Source of the DNA: Polyangia bacterium
GTDB taxonomy: Bacteria > Myxococcota_A > Polyangia > Nannocystales > Nannocystaceae
Length of the DNA: 64,000 nucleotides
Assembly (NCBI GenBank): GCA_030424595.1
Contig: JAUHWG010000003.1
Span: 62,001 to 126,000, forward strand
Direction: 5' to 3'
The notes beneath the pieces were generated by a model. It saw only the letters and a program-made list of their open reading frames with translations. It was not told the origin of the DNA and searched no databases. Position numbers and translations under genes: made by a program. Position 1 is the stretch's first letter, and every line of letters begins with the position of its first letter. Below, in pieces: positions 39,904 to 49,472 of this stretch.

Positions 39904-41748
39904 ATGGATGTCAAGGAAGCCGCACCGTCTCCCCCGGAGGTGGAGTCCAGCTCGACTCCGATGCCGCTCGCCCTGATCGATCGTCTCATCGGCCGACGAG
40001 CTCTTGCGACGGATCTCATCGTCCTCTCCCGCCAGCGATTTCTGGTCGGCTCTAGCACGCTCCTCTCGCTCCTCGCACTGGTCTTTCTTGCCGTCAACAT
40101 CGGCATTCAGCCCGCCCCATACCGAGCCTATGTGCTCCCTGCTGTCGCGACCTGCATCGTCGCGGCGACCCCTCTCTGGCTGCGTCTGGCGGACGTCCAG
40201 CGCGTCTCGCTGCTGGTCGTCCTCATGCTCAACGCAGCGCTGCTCTGCGGGGCAGGAGGTCATGCGTGGACGGGCGGGTGGGGGGGGTTGCTCATCGCCT
40301 CGCTTCCTGCGGTCACCGCGGTGCTCGTGAGCCTTCGGAGCGGTCTCCTCAACGCCCTCGCCCTCCTCCTCGTGACGGCGCTCATGTACGCACTTGCTCG
40401 ACCTCCGGGGCAGGGATCGGAGATGGCCCTCTTCGGCTACGGCCTGAGCATGATCGGCCTCCTCGGGATGGTCAGCCTCTTCGCGGAGCTCCACAAGAAC
40501 CAGACCCAGGGCCTTGCGGGTGCTCGCGACGAGGCGCTCGCCCTCAGCGTCGCGAAGTCACACTTCCTCTCTGTGATGAGCCATGAGCTGCGGACGCCGA
40601 TGGTCGGCGTCCTCGGAGCCGTCGACCTCCTGGAGAGGACGCTGGAGAACCCGGAGCAACGGGGGCTCGCTGGCGTCCTGCGCCGCTCCGCGAAGGCTCA
40701 GCTGCAGCTCATCGGCAACATCCTCGACTTTGCGCGGATCGAGGCCGACCAGATCCAGCTCGAGCACTCGGTGTTCGACGTGCACCGGCTCCTCAGCGAC
40801 CTTTCGGCGATGTTCAGCACCGCTGCGGAGTCGAAGGGCCTGACCTTGCGAGTGGACATTGCGGATGATCTCCCGAGGTTCGTCGTCGGCGACACCTACC
40901 GCACCCAGCAGGTCCTCGGCAACCTCGTCAACAATGCGATCAAGTTCACCGAGCGCGGGGGAATCCGGGTGGCGGCGCGGCCCGGCGCGGATGGGTGCGT
41001 CGAGTTCATGGTCCGTGACACGGGCATCGGCTTCATACCGGCGCTCCGCGAGGACATCTTCGCGACCTTCGTCCAAGCCGACAACACGACGGCGCGCCGT
41101 TTTGGTGGGAGCGGTCTGGGGCTCTCGATCTGCCGCCGTCTTGTCACTGCGATGGGGGGGACGATCGACGCACAGAGCCGGCCGGGCCACGGCTCGACCT
41201 TCAGGGTCAAGATCCCCGCGCCTCTACCCAGCGACTCCGGCGAGCTCATGATCTCGCAGGTCTCGCAGGACTCGCAGGACTCGCAGGACTCACCGCGAGA
41301 AGCACCATCCGCGCCAGCTGTCGGAGCGACGGTTCTCGTCGCGGATGATGAGGCTGTCAATCGGCTCATTATCTCGGCGATGTTGACGTCCCTCGGTCAC
41401 ACTGTGATCGAGGCGAAGAACGGCGCAGAGGCGCTCGAGCTGCTCAAGACGGAGGAGGTCGACATCATCCTGCTCGACATGCACATGCCGGAGATCGACG
41501 GGCCGGCGGTCGCCGACCGGCTCCGCGGCGAGGGAGGAAAGTGGGCAAAGATACCGATCATCGGCCTCACCGCTGATGTTGTACGCGAGCACCTCGACCG
41601 GTACCGGCGTCACGGCCTCGACGAAGTGCTCAGCAAGCCGATCGACGTCGACATGTTGCAGGCCGCGATCGAGCAGGCGCGAGGCTCTAGCGAGGCCGGC
41701 CGCAGCTCGATCTCTGGAGCGAGCGACGGCCTGGCTGAGGACCCGTAG
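39904..41748 (+). CDS. Membrane hybrid histidine kinase with C-terminal receiver
   Basis: 614 residues from ATG 39904. Six membrane helices between about 48 and 195, HisKA with His227 in MSHELRTPMVGVLGA, HATPase with NNAIKFT, RDTGIGF and GGSGLGLSICRRL, a short repeat VSQDSQDSQDSP (encoded by four TCGCAGGAC units), then a receiver with Asp525 in IILLDMHMPEIDG and Lys in VLSKPID. It resembles the two kinases at 14943 and 17811 but has one receiver only. The phosphorelay partner is not present. The Ser-Gln-Asp repeat is a flexible linker and could vary in number between strains. Confidence 0.9.
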   Translation: MDVKEAAPSPPEVESSSTPMPLALIDRLIGRRALATDLIVLSRQRFLVGSSTLLSLLALVFLAVNIGIQPAPYRAYVLPAVATCIVAATPLWLRLADVQRVSLLVVLMLNAALLCGAGGHAWTGGWGGLLIASLPAVTAVLVSLRSGLLNALALLLVTALMYALARPPGQGSEMALFGYGLSMIGLLGMVSLFAELHKNQTQGLAGARDEALALSVAKSHFLSVMSHELRTPMVGVLGAVDLLERTLENPEQRGLAGVLRRSAKAQLQLIGNILDFARIEADQIQLEHSVFDVHRLLSDLSAMFSTAAESKGLTLRVDIADDLPRFVVGDTYRTQQVLGNLVNNAIKFTERGGIRVAARPGADGCVEFMVRDTGIGFIPALREDIFATFVQADNTTARRFGGSGLGLSICRRLVTAMGGTIDAQSRPGHGSTFRVKIPAPLPSDSGELMISQVSQDSQDSQDSPREAPSAPAVGATVLVADDEAVNRLIISAMLTSLGHTVIEAKNGAEALELLKTEEVDIILLDMHMPEIDGPAVADRLRGEGGKWAKIPIIGLTADVVREHLDRYRRHGLDEVLSKPIDVDMLQAAIEQARGSSEAGRSSISGASDGLAEDP

Positions 41749-41862
41749 TCGACGCTTTAGGGGGTGGTGTCGGCAGGAAGGGCCGAAAGGCCAGGGGGGA
41801 AGTGCTGACCCGCGTGGATCGTCGCGCGCTGCGTGCGTGAGGGGGCGGGTCGCAGCGCGGGG

Positions 41863-42216
41863 TCACGACCGGTCCTGGTCTGATCGGTCGGCGATGACGT
41901 TGTAGATGTGCGACCGAGCGATGCCCAGGTGCTGCGCGGCTCGGGTGACGTTGCCGTCGCACTCCGCGAGCGCCTGGTCGAGCAGAGACCGCTGGAATTG
42001 CTTCGTCACCGCGTGCCAGCCGAGCGCTCGGACCCGTTCCACGCTGACCTGGCGATCATGTGAGGCGGCGGCCTGAACCAGGGTCCTCCACGCTCGGCCG
42101 TAGCCGGAGCGTTGCGCGAGGTCCTCGAGCATGGCCAGCTCAAACCGGCGCTCGAACGCCGCAACGCGCCCGGTCTCGATGTCGGTGGTGGGTGGGGCGA
42201 CGTTTGACCGAGACAT
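41863..42216 (-). CDS. Fis-type helix-turn-helix protein
   Basis: 117 residues. The C-terminal 35 residues, LLDQALAECDGNVTRAAQHL and GIARSHIYNVIAD, are a Fis/NtrC-type DNA-binding helix-turn-helix. The N-terminal 75 residues (FERRFELAMLEDLAQRSG, RAWRTLVQAAA) are helical with no receiver or AAA+ domain. It could be a small nucleoid-like or activator protein that has lost, or never had, the sigma-54 activation domain. Located between the hybrid kinase (convergent) and a small membrane protein (divergent). Confidence 0.75.
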   Translation of the reverse strand: MSRSNVAPPTTDIETGRVAAFERRFELAMLEDLAQRSGYGRAWRTLVQAAASHDRQVSVERVRALGWHAVTKQFQRSLLDQALAECDGNVTRAAQHLGIARSHIYNVIADRSDQDRS

Positions 42217-42354
42217 GATGGACGATCCTCGACGAGGCGGGTCTGCTCGTCAACGTGCAACGATGGCGGCGGGATAGGCGGCCTGTCCTCGACTCCGATG
42301 AACGTCCTCATCATGAGACCCGGCAGGTGCGTGTTCCGCTAGACTCGCGTCGCT

Positions 42355-42957
42355 TTGGCGAATTCGGTCCAGATCATCAAGCTCGGCATGCTCTTCGTCG
42401 GCAGCGCGATCACGGCCATCGCGACCGGGCGAGCGACGCTGACGTCCCTGCGCGAGGTCGCGCCCACGCGCTACGAGGCAGGGGTCTTCAGCGAGACCTA
42501 CGCGGGTGAGAAGTGGCTCGAGATCGACGGACGGCTCGCTCGCGAGTACGCCGACCTGCGCCCGAGCTCGAGATCGAAGGGCCGGGCCAACCTCGACGTG
42601 CCGGTAGTCCCGCCCGATTGGAGCCCCGACCGACCCGTGGCGTTGATCGCGAGCTTCTCGATCGACTCGAGCGTGCCGCTTGACTGGGAGGAGCTGTGTC
42701 AGGGGGAGCGCTGCGAGCTTCTGAGAGGGGAGGTCCGAGCGGGGCTCTTTGGGCCCGCGCCGAACGACTTTCCCGAGCGTGTCCCCGAGCTGCGCTTCGT
42801 CGACGATCCGGTGGCCATCAACATCGGGACGGAGCCCACGCCGCCGTGGACCCTGGGTGGGTTGAGCGTGTTCATGTGCTTGACGGCGCTCGCGAGCGGG
42901 CTTGGGCTGCGCGGGGAATATCTGGAGCGGTGCGGGGGCGGGGGCGGCGGTCCATGA
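42355..42957 (+). CDS. Small membrane-anchored protein of unknown function
   Basis: 200 residues from TTG 42355; an ATG 11 codons later is possible. One N-terminal helix (IIKLGMLFVGSAITAIATG) and a second near the C-terminus (LGGLSVFMCLTALASGLGLR), with a 130-residue soluble domain between them: EKWLEIDGRLAREYADLRPS, VALIASFSIDSSVPLDWEEL, CQGERCELLRGEV. It ends in a Gly run. Family not recognised. The topology suggests a periplasmic loop held by two helices. Confidence 0.6.
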   Translation: MANSVQIIKLGMLFVGSAITAIATGRATLTSLREVAPTRYEAGVFSETYAGEKWLEIDGRLAREYADLRPSSRSKGRANLDVPVVPPDWSPDRPVALIASFSIDSSVPLDWEELCQGERCELLRGEVRAGLFGPAPNDFPERVPELRFVDDPVAINIGTEPTPPWTLGGLSVFMCLTALASGLGLRGEYLERCGGGGGGP

Positions 42958-43197
42958 CGTCCGCGTCGCCCTCCACAGCCTCGCTCGCGACCAGGTCTCC
43001 CGTCGACGCGACCTTCGAGACGGCAAGATGTTCGCGAAGAAGACCCTGCGCAAGCGCAGGGGCGAAGCGGGCGGCTGCGGGGGAAGGACGCGCGACCCGG
43101 TCGACGGCCCGGCTCGGTCCCTGTCGGTCGACTCCGGGCCGACGCCGCGCCTCTTGAACGCTTGATGGACAGAGCCGACTCCCAGTAGTCTCTGCCG

Positions 43198-43959
43198 GTG
43201 GACTCATCATCGTCGCGGAGCCTCGCCTTTCTGCTCTCCCTCGGCGGGATCCCGCTGGCCTGCGTCGGCGGCTCAGGGGAGACGGACACCGCGTCGAGCG
43301 ACGCGACCACAGGCACAGGGACCACGACGGGGAGCGCGGGGACCGAGAGTACGGGGACCATGACCGGGACCTCGGGCACCGACAGCGACGGGATGACCAC
43401 CTCGAGCTCGACGACCGGTGAGACCAGCGTCGGCGAGAGCACGGGAGAGACCAGCGGCACGACAGGGGAGCCAGCGGAGGGCTGTGAAGCCTGGGCCGAG
43501 AAGTACGTCGAGTGCTACCCGAGGGAGGCGCTTCGAGAGGTCCTCTCGTACTGTCAGATGACCCAGGCCGATCTCGGTGACAACCTCGGTGCTGGCTGCG
43601 CAAGCGCGTTCGGGGCGCTCTACGCCTGCCTCGCGGGGGCGACCTGCGAGCAGATCGAGAATGAAGACTACTACACGATCTGTCCTGATGCCTATGCCGC
43701 CGTTGACGAGGCGTGCGCCCTCGTGGTCGGAGAGACCTGCGCTGCCTTCGCGGAGAAGTACGCGGAGTGTTTTGATGAGCTACCGGGGATCGACCTCAGC
43801 TGCGAACAGGTCCTGAACGAGAGCTACCAGATATCGATGGCCTGCGGCGAGGCGCGGGAGGAGCTCTTCGTCTGCCTCAACGGCCTCGACTGTGCATCCT
43901 TCGAGAACGGCACCGGCTGTGAGGCGGAGGAGGCGGCGCTCGAGCTTGCCTGTGAATAG
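43198..43959 (+). CDS. Cys-rich lipoprotein with duplicated domain
   Basis: 253 residues from GTG 43198. Signal with lipobox IPLAC, then a 70-residue Thr/Gly/Ser linker. The mature part has two similar units: CEAWAEKYVECYPREALREV with CQMTQ, CASAFGALYACL, ATCEQI; and CAAFAEKYAECFDELPGIDL with CEQVLN, MACGEAREELFVCL, DCASF. Each unit has about six Cys at equivalent places, so an internal duplication with disulfide-bonded helices is likely. Such repeats are common in secreted myxobacterial proteins of unknown function. Confidence 0.75.
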   Translation: MDSSSSRSLAFLLSLGGIPLACVGGSGETDTASSDATTGTGTTTGSAGTESTGTMTGTSGTDSDGMTTSSSTTGETSVGESTGETSGTTGEPAEGCEAWAEKYVECYPREALREVLSYCQMTQADLGDNLGAGCASAFGALYACLAGATCEQIENEDYYTICPDAYAAVDEACALVVGETCAAFAEKYAECFDELPGIDLSCEQVLNESYQISMACGEAREELFVCLNGLDCASFENGTGCEAEEAALELACE

Positions 43960-44009
43960 AGCCGATCCCGTCGCCGCGCCGCAGGACGGGCAGGAGCTCG
44001 CTGTCGCGC

Positions 44010-45674
44010 CTATTCGCCGCCGTCGGCCACGGGACGCCGAGCGACCAGCCAGATCGCCATCCCGATCGTGATGACCTCGACGAACGAGACGAAGAGCATC
44101 TGCCCCACGAGCGAGATCGGGGGGAGGATCGTAGCTGCGACGAAGAGGCAGACAAGCCCGGCTGCGACGCGGCGGGTCTTGACCTCGACGCTCAGGATGG
44201 TGAGCGCCCAGAGAAAGGCGAAGGCTACGTAGGCCGGGGCGAAGGGGCTGCGGAGCGCGGTCAGGAAGAGCAGGGCCATCCACCCGAGGGCCCGCGAGGT
44301 CAGGCTCGCGCCGCGATCGCTCCGGTGGCGATGGGCGCCGATGACGGCCAGGGCGATCACGAGGAGGGTGAAGATGGTGTTCACGCCGCGGGCGATCGAC
44401 CAGGGGTCTGAGAGCTCGAGTCCGAGGAGCGCGAGCTTGTAGGGGGTGCCCGAGGGGGAGAGGTTGAGGGCGGCGCTCTCCGGGTGATTCAGCATCTCCG
44501 CAAAGGCCTCGCCGGAGCCGAGGCGAGGCAGCGCGTAGGTGATCCACGAGATCAGCGGATCGGAGCCGTAGGCGATCCACGCGAGGAGGAGGAGGAGGAG
44601 GCCGCAGGCCGCCGTCCAGGCCACAGCTCGCCAGCGCCGCTGCACCAGCAAGACCACGCCGAAGATCCCCGGGGAGACCTTGGAGGCGGTCGCGAGGGCG
44701 AGGGCGAAGCCGCCGATGGCTGGCCGCCCGACCTCGAGGGCCAGCATCCCGAGGACCGCGGCGATGACGACGGCGGCTTGGGCTTGACCGACCTGGAGGA
44801 TCGTCAGCACGGGCAGGCTGGCGAAGAAGAGCGGCGCGAGGAGGAGCGGCCGGTGCCAGCGGGACCCGCCGAACGCACGCGCCCCGATCCAGAGGCCAAA
44901 CGCGAGGAGGAGCGAGTTGAGGCCGAACCACGCTGCCCGCTGCGCCAAGAAGTCACCGCGGAGCGGGGCCAAGAGCTCCGCGAGGAGCAGGAAGGGCGGC
45001 GGGTAGAAGAACGCGTCGACGTCGAAGGGGGAGAAGGGGGTCTCGGGGCGGACCTCAAGGTCGACCGTGCTCGGCCAACGATCGGCGAGGTAGAGATTGT
45101 CGACTCGATCCTTCGCGAGCTCGCCTCCGCGGACATAGGCGGTGAGGCAGGAGTGGTGCTCGAGGAACTCGAGGCCTGGCACCACCTGCGCGTCGGTCCG
45201 CGTCGGATCGGCCATGAAGACGCTCACCCGTCCGACCTGGACGATCGAGAGGAGCGCCGCCGCGACGTAGACCAGCGTGAGAGCGCGGTGGCGGCCGAAG
45301 AGGCCGTCGAGCGCCGGAGGCAGCCGCGGCGGAAGCCAGCGCACAAGCGCTAGAACGGTCAGGGATGCGGTCCCGAGGGCGATGGCGCCAGAGCTGGTGA
45401 CGCCGCTCGCCAGGCCGATCCCGAGGGCCATGAGGAGCGCGAGCGCGACCGAGACTGCGAGGCGGACCCCGCCCTTGGCGGCGCCGAATAGCCAGCCGCA
45501 GAGGGCGATGGCGATCGCCGCGGCGGTGATCGGCGCACCGCCTGGGGCCTCCCCGAGGAGGCTGGAGAGCGGACGATCGAGCGCCTGCGAGACGATCGGC
45601 GCGAGCATGACGGCGACCAAGGCCGTGAAGAGCCACCGCTCCGGTCGGCTGCGAAGGGGTGTGAACATGGACAT
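44010..45674 (-). CDS. GT87-like polytopic membrane glycosyltransferase
   Basis: 554 residues from the ATG at 45674 (MSMFTPLRSRPERWLFTALV); the frame is open 61 codons further upstream, but that leader is Pro/Arg rich. Ten or more membrane helices. The family signature of DUF2029/GT87 mannosyl/arabinosyltransferases is visible: DRVDNLYLADRWPST, FYPPPFLLLAELLAPLRGDF, ASLPVLTILQVGQAQAAVVI, GGFALALATASKVSPGIFGV, and ALNLSPSGTPYKLALLGLE. These enzymes use polyprenyl-phosphate sugars on the outer face of the inner membrane. Transcribed in the same direction as the DsbA-like gene upstream, 133 bp apart. Confidence 0.8.
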   Translation of the reverse strand: MSMFTPLRSRPERWLFTALVAVMLAPIVSQALDRPLSSLLGEAPGGAPITAAAIAIALCGWLFGAAKGGVRLAVSVALALLMALGIGLASGVTSSGAIALGTASLTVLALVRWLPPRLPPALDGLFGRHRALTLVYVAAALLSIVQVGRVSVFMADPTRTDAQVVPGLEFLEHHSCLTAYVRGGELAKDRVDNLYLADRWPSTVDLEVRPETPFSPFDVDAFFYPPPFLLLAELLAPLRGDFLAQRAAWFGLNSLLLAFGLWIGARAFGGSRWHRPLLLAPLFFASLPVLTILQVGQAQAAVVIAAVLGMLALEVGRPAIGGFALALATASKVSPGIFGVVLLVQRRWRAVAWTAACGLLLLLLAWIAYGSDPLISWITYALPRLGSGEAFAEMLNHPESAALNLSPSGTPYKLALLGLELSDPWSIARGVNTIFTLLVIALAVIGAHRHRSDRGASLTSRALGWMALLFLTALRSPFAPAYVAFAFLWALTILSVEVKTRRVAAGLVCLFVAATILPPISLVGQMLFVSFVEVITIGMAIWLVARRPVADGGE

Positions 45675-45807
45675 TTCGTGGTGACTCGCCACCTTCGATA
45701 GGAGGGTATACCGCGGCGAGGAGCGGGCAGGGGATGAGGCGATCTCGGGGACGAGCGCGAGCAGTGCAGAGCTCGTCGACCTCGCCCCCTCGCGAAGCGG
45801 CGGGCTG

Positions 45808-46545
45808 CTAGGGGGTCGCCGAGGGGAGCGCGCAGCCCTCGGGGCCACAGGCCTCACCTCGGTCGGCGGACTCGGCCTGGTGCGCCTGGGTCTGCTCAGC
45901 CTCCGTTGCCTCTGCGGCGGCCCGCCGCAGGCCCTTGAGCAGGAGCTCCGGCGGTTGCGCGCCGGAGAGCGCGTAGCGGCCCCCGATCACGAAGAAGGGG
46001 ACCCCGGTGATGCCGAGCTGACCGGCGATAGCCTCGTCCTCGCGGACGTCTGCGCCGTGGGTATCGCTGGAGAGGATCGCCTGGGCTCTCTCTGGGTCGA
46101 GGCCGACGCTGGCCGCGAGGTCGACGAGGACCTCGTGATCGGAGATCCGTCGGCCGTCTCGCATGTACGCCTGGAAGAGCTGCTCCTTGAGCGAGTCCTG
46201 GAGGTCGCAGGTCTTCGCCCAGTGGAGCAGGCGGTGGGCGTCGAAGGTGTTGCTCGGTCGGAGCCGGTCAAAGCGAAAGTCGAGGCCGCGGGAGGCCCCG
46301 ACCTCGACCATCCGATCGATCATCGCCTGCGCGGCCTCCCTCGGCACGCCGTACTTCCGGGCGAGACGCGCGACGTTGTCGACGCCCTCCGGCGACTCCT
46401 TGGGCGCCGATGGATCGAGCTCAAAGGATCGCCAGTGGAGCTCGACGTCGCCTTCGAACGAGTCGAGCGCGGCCTCGAGGTTGCGCTTGCCGACCCAGCA
46501 CCAGGGGCAGGCGATGTCCGACCAGATCTCTACGCGCGTCTTCAT
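45808..46545 (-). CDS. DsbA-family (FrnE-like) oxidoreductase
   Basis: 245 residues from ATG 46545 (MKTRVEIWSDIACPWCWVGK). The longer frame to 46623 adds a leader that is not conserved in kind. Active site CPWC at residues 13-16, the helical insertion, then GITGVPFFVIGGRYALSGAQ containing the cis-Pro loop, and a C-terminal extra Cys pair (ACGPEGC) typical of FrnE-type proteins. There is no signal peptide, so it is cytoplasmic, which fits the FrnE subgroup (polyketide or oxidative-stress roles) rather than periplasmic DsbA. The stop codon lies in GGGCTGCTAG, similar to the end of the dispersed repeat. Confidence 0.85.
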   Translation of the reverse strand: MKTRVEIWSDIACPWCWVGKRNLEAALDSFEGDVELHWRSFELDPSAPKESPEGVDNVARLARKYGVPREAAQAMIDRMVEVGASRGLDFRFDRLRPSNTFDAHRLLHWAKTCDLQDSLKEQLFQAYMRDGRRISDHEVLVDLAASVGLDPERAQAILSSDTHGADVREDEAIAGQLGITGVPFFVIGGRYALSGAQPPELLLKGLRRAAAEATEAEQTQAHQAESADRGEACGPEGCALPSATP

Positions 46546-46876
46546 CAGCGAAGGATAGGATATCCCGAGCCTGTCGAGTCGCGGCGCAGCTCCCCGCCGG
46601 AGCATCTTGACGTTGGGACTCACCCATCGAGGAGAGGCCCGCGGGGATCGCCGAGCTCTCCGGGCGCAGCCCGCTCGGGCGCGGGCGTCCTCGCTCGGGG
46701 AGAAGCGTGGGCTTTGACCGCGGCCTGAGCCGAAATCGGGTCCTGATCGAGGGATGGAAGGGGCGGACGCAACGGGGCCGATCGCCGGAGAAGGAGGCGT
46801 AATTGAAGAGAGGCCAGCCTGAATCCTCAGGCTGGCCCCCTTCGCCCACAGGCTGGGCTGAGCTGCGTTGTGCTAG
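46546..46876. other. 331-bp gap between DsbA-like and RNA-binding genes
   Basis: No gene seen. It contains the terminator for the RNA-binding protein gene (46812-46837) and presumably the promoter of the DsbA-like gene. Confidence 0.5.
46812..46837 (-). terminator. Terminator hairpin after the RNA-binding protein gene
   Basis: Perfect 11-bp stem GGCCAGCCTGA / TCAGGCTGGCC with a 4-nt loop, about 40 bp downstream of the leftward RRM gene. On the minus strand it is followed by TCTCTTCAATT, a moderately T-rich run. Confidence 0.75.
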
Positions 46877-47272
<396 letters not shown>

Positions 47273-47632
47273 CTCTATCTCTTCTCTTCTCTTGGCCCTC
47301 AAGCAGAGGGCCAGGCGCACGGTGAGCGACTCCGTCTCTGCTGTCAATGAAAGTTAGCGTGCTGATTGGCAGCCTGGGGCGCTCGTGAGTTGACGCGTTT
47401 CGCCGCTTGGCGGATATCGTGCGGCCGGGGTTGTCATGTGTCGCGAAAGTCCGAGGACTTTCGCCGCAGGGCGCTGCACTCCTGGCGTCGAGCTCCGCGA
47501 GGGGACGACGACGACGGGGGGTCACCCCTGCGTCGTACATCTCCCAGGACCAGGTCTTGTTGGCGAGGGGAAAGACGCCGGCCTCGCGCGGGTTCGGTCG
47601 CCGATCTGAGAGAGGCGGGAGGCCCTTAGAGG
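47273..47632. other. 360-bp leader/upstream region of the RNA-binding protein gene
   Basis: No gene supported. It probably holds the promoter and a 5' untranslated leader for the RRM gene, as well as the 3' end of the next lipoprotein transcript. AGAGAAGAGAAGAGATAG on the minus strand just upstream of the start is purine-rich and contains the ribosome site. Confidence 0.45.
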
Positions 47633-48511
47633 CTACGGGACGCCGCAGATGCCGACATCCTCATAGCCCTCTGGAGGCACGGCCTCACCGTACCAGGGGA
47701 TGCACTCCTGGCCCTCGCCTGGGCAGGCGTCCAGCTCGGTCGTGTCGCAATAGGGCGAGCAGCAGGCGATATCTTCGCAGCCTGGGACCATCTCCGATAG
47801 GACGCAGAATAGGCCTGGGTCGCAAGCGTTTGCGTAGTGGCAGCCGTCTCCGAAGGCCCCCATGTCGCCGGACTCGTCGCGGACGCAGCCAAAGTCTGCG
47901 CTGAGGGCGAGGCAGAGCTCGCCGTCCGGGCAGTCCTGGATGAGCGGGTCGCACTTCGGCAGGCAGATCGGCAGGACGTTGTTGGAGATCAGGCAGACCT
48001 GGTCGGCGCTGGGGCAGCTCGGGTCCTCAGCGCTTCCTGCACACAGGGGGATGCACTCCCCCGCGAGCGTCTCCTTGTCGGTCATGCAGAGGGACCCCAG
48101 CTCGCAGTCGTCGAACCCGGAGACCCACTCCCCGAGGACGACGCAGGGCTCGCCCGGCTTCTTGGCGTTTGGTTCGACGGGGACACACCGGAGCGAGTCG
48201 GCGGCGTCGTTGCCGTCGCTGGAGTAGGGCGCGCACTTTTGACCATCGGGGCAGTCCTGCGCCCAGACATTGCAGGCCACAGGCTCACACTTCGCAGGCT
48301 CGCAGCCCTCCGACGTCGAGCCTGTCTCGTCGGTCGTCGACGAAGACGAAGAGGACGAGGACGACGAGGACGAGGACGACGAGGACGTCGACGAGGACGT
48401 CGTCGTCGCCTCGCCTGTGGATGAGGTGTCGTCGCCGTTGCATGCGAGCGGCACGATTAGAGAGAAGAGCGCAGCCCCGAGGGCGCTCCGATGTCGAACT
48501 AGTTCACTCAT
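47633..48511 (-). CDS. Poly-Ser linker, Cys-rich lipoprotein
   Basis: 292 residues from ATG 48511 (MSELVRHRSALGAALFSLIV, lipobox PLAC). The linker is a near-pure Ser tract of about 20 residues within a Thr/Ser stretch, encoded by GAC/GTC-type triplet repeats on the plus strand. The mature part has about 24 Cys in short loops: CEPAKCEPVACNVWAQDCPD, CLPKCDPLIQDCPDGELCLA, CCSPYCDTTELDACPGEG. The repeated CPDGxxC pattern recalls EGF/granulin-like disulfide knots. Surface-exposed; function unknown. It lies 91 bp downstream of the stop of another lipoprotein gene, same strand. Confidence 0.8.
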   Translation of the reverse strand: MSELVRHRSALGAALFSLIVPLACNGDDTSSTGEATTTSSSTSSSSSSSSSSSSSSSSTTDETGSTSEGCEPAKCEPVACNVWAQDCPDGQKCAPYSSDGNDAADSLRCVPVEPNAKKPGEPCVVLGEWVSGFDDCELGSLCMTDKETLAGECIPLCAGSAEDPSCPSADQVCLISNNVLPICLPKCDPLIQDCPDGELCLALSADFGCVRDESGDMGAFGDGCHYANACDPGLFCVLSEMVPGCEDIACCSPYCDTTELDACPGEGQECIPWYGEAVPPEGYEDVGICGVP

Positions 48512-48602
48512 TGTCGGATCTTCCAATGCTCGGTGTCTCGTCATCGCGGTAAACCGAGACACTCTGTTTGACTGACAGAATTGTCGGGCGCGACGGCGAA
48601 TA

Positions 48603-49472
48603 TCAGGGACACACGTAGGACCGGTAGATGAGCTCCGCGCCAGCGGGGACGGCGACCTCGCCGAAGGGAGCTCCGTAGAAGGTGTCTTCACAGGGGACGC
48701 CTTCTTTCTCGAAGCCGAACAAGAAGGGTCCATCCGCCGGATCGACGTTGAGGAAGACGCCCATCGCGACCGAGTCTGTGGTCTCCGTCGCCTCGAGGTC
48801 GAGGGTCCCGCTGTGGGTCTTGTAGTAGAAGGGCCCGACGCCGCTCATCGGCGAGAGAACGGCCTTGTAGCCAGCGCTCTGCATTGGAGAGAGTTCGGTG
48901 AGGACGACGATCCGCCCGTCGATGCGCTCGACGCCGGCGGCGTCGTAGTAGCTCTGGACCAGCTCTGGGGTGTCGAGCCACAGCGAGCCGAAGAAGTCCT
49001 CGCTCATCGTCTGCAGCATCCAGGCGAAGGTCACCGTCTTGTTGTCGGCGAAGACCACAGCGCCTCGGGTGTTCGCGGGGATCCCTGCCAGGGTGTACCT
49101 GCCGACGCCGTTGGTCATGGTGCATGGCTCGGCCACGTCATCGACGACGAAGCAGACCTCCCCCTCGATGACCTTGTTGAAGCCGTTGGGCATCAGCGAG
49201 AGCTCGCCTGAGAGGGTCACTGTCGCGCCTGCGCCGGTGGTCTCCGTGCCTGTCTCGCTCTCGCCGGTCGCTGAGGAGGTGGACTCTGCGGTGGTCGAGG
49301 TCGAGTCATCGGTGGTGGAGGTGGAGTCGTCTGTGGTCGACGTAGAGGAGGTCCCCGTGGTCCCCGCGGTCTCGCTATCACTGGCGATGCCGTCATCACC
49401 GGAGCACGCGACCCCGAGCATAGAGAGGGACAAGGGGAGGGCGAGGAGTAGGGCGTGGCGGGCGACTAGCAT
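48603..49472 (-). CDS. Thr/Ser-linker lipoprotein with beta-sandwich-like domain
   Basis: 289 residues. Signal MLVARHALLLALPLSLSMLG, lipobox GVAC, then STSTTDDSTSTTDDSTSTT-type repeats (about 40-65). The mature 200 residues are beta-rich: ATVTLSGELSLMPNGFNKVI, RYTLAGIPANTRGAVVFADN, VFLNVDPADGPFLFGFEKEG. The segment TLAGIPANTRGAVVF resembles a carboxypeptidase-regulatory-like or transthyretin-like fold. The two Cys of VCFVVDDVAEPC may pair. Unknown role; probably on the outer membrane surface. Confidence 0.75.
   Translation of the reverse strand: MLVARHALLLALPLSLSMLGVACSGDDGIASDSETAGTTGTSSTSTTDDSTSTTDDSTSTTAESTSSATGESETGTETTGAGATVTLSGELSLMPNGFNKVIEGEVCFVVDDVAEPCTMTNGVGRYTLAGIPANTRGAVVFADNKTVTFAWMLQTMSEDFFGSLWLDTPELVQSYYDAAGVERIDGRIVVLTELSPMQSAGYKAVLSPMSGVGPFYYKTHSGTLDLEATETTDSVAMGVFLNVDPADGPFLFGFEKEGVPCEDTFYGAPFGEVAVPAGAELIYRSYVCP

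Noticed and set aside
47837..48424. Arg-Gly repeat protein on the plus strand
   Set aside because: It is the complement of the poly-Ser linker repeats; no independent evidence of coding.
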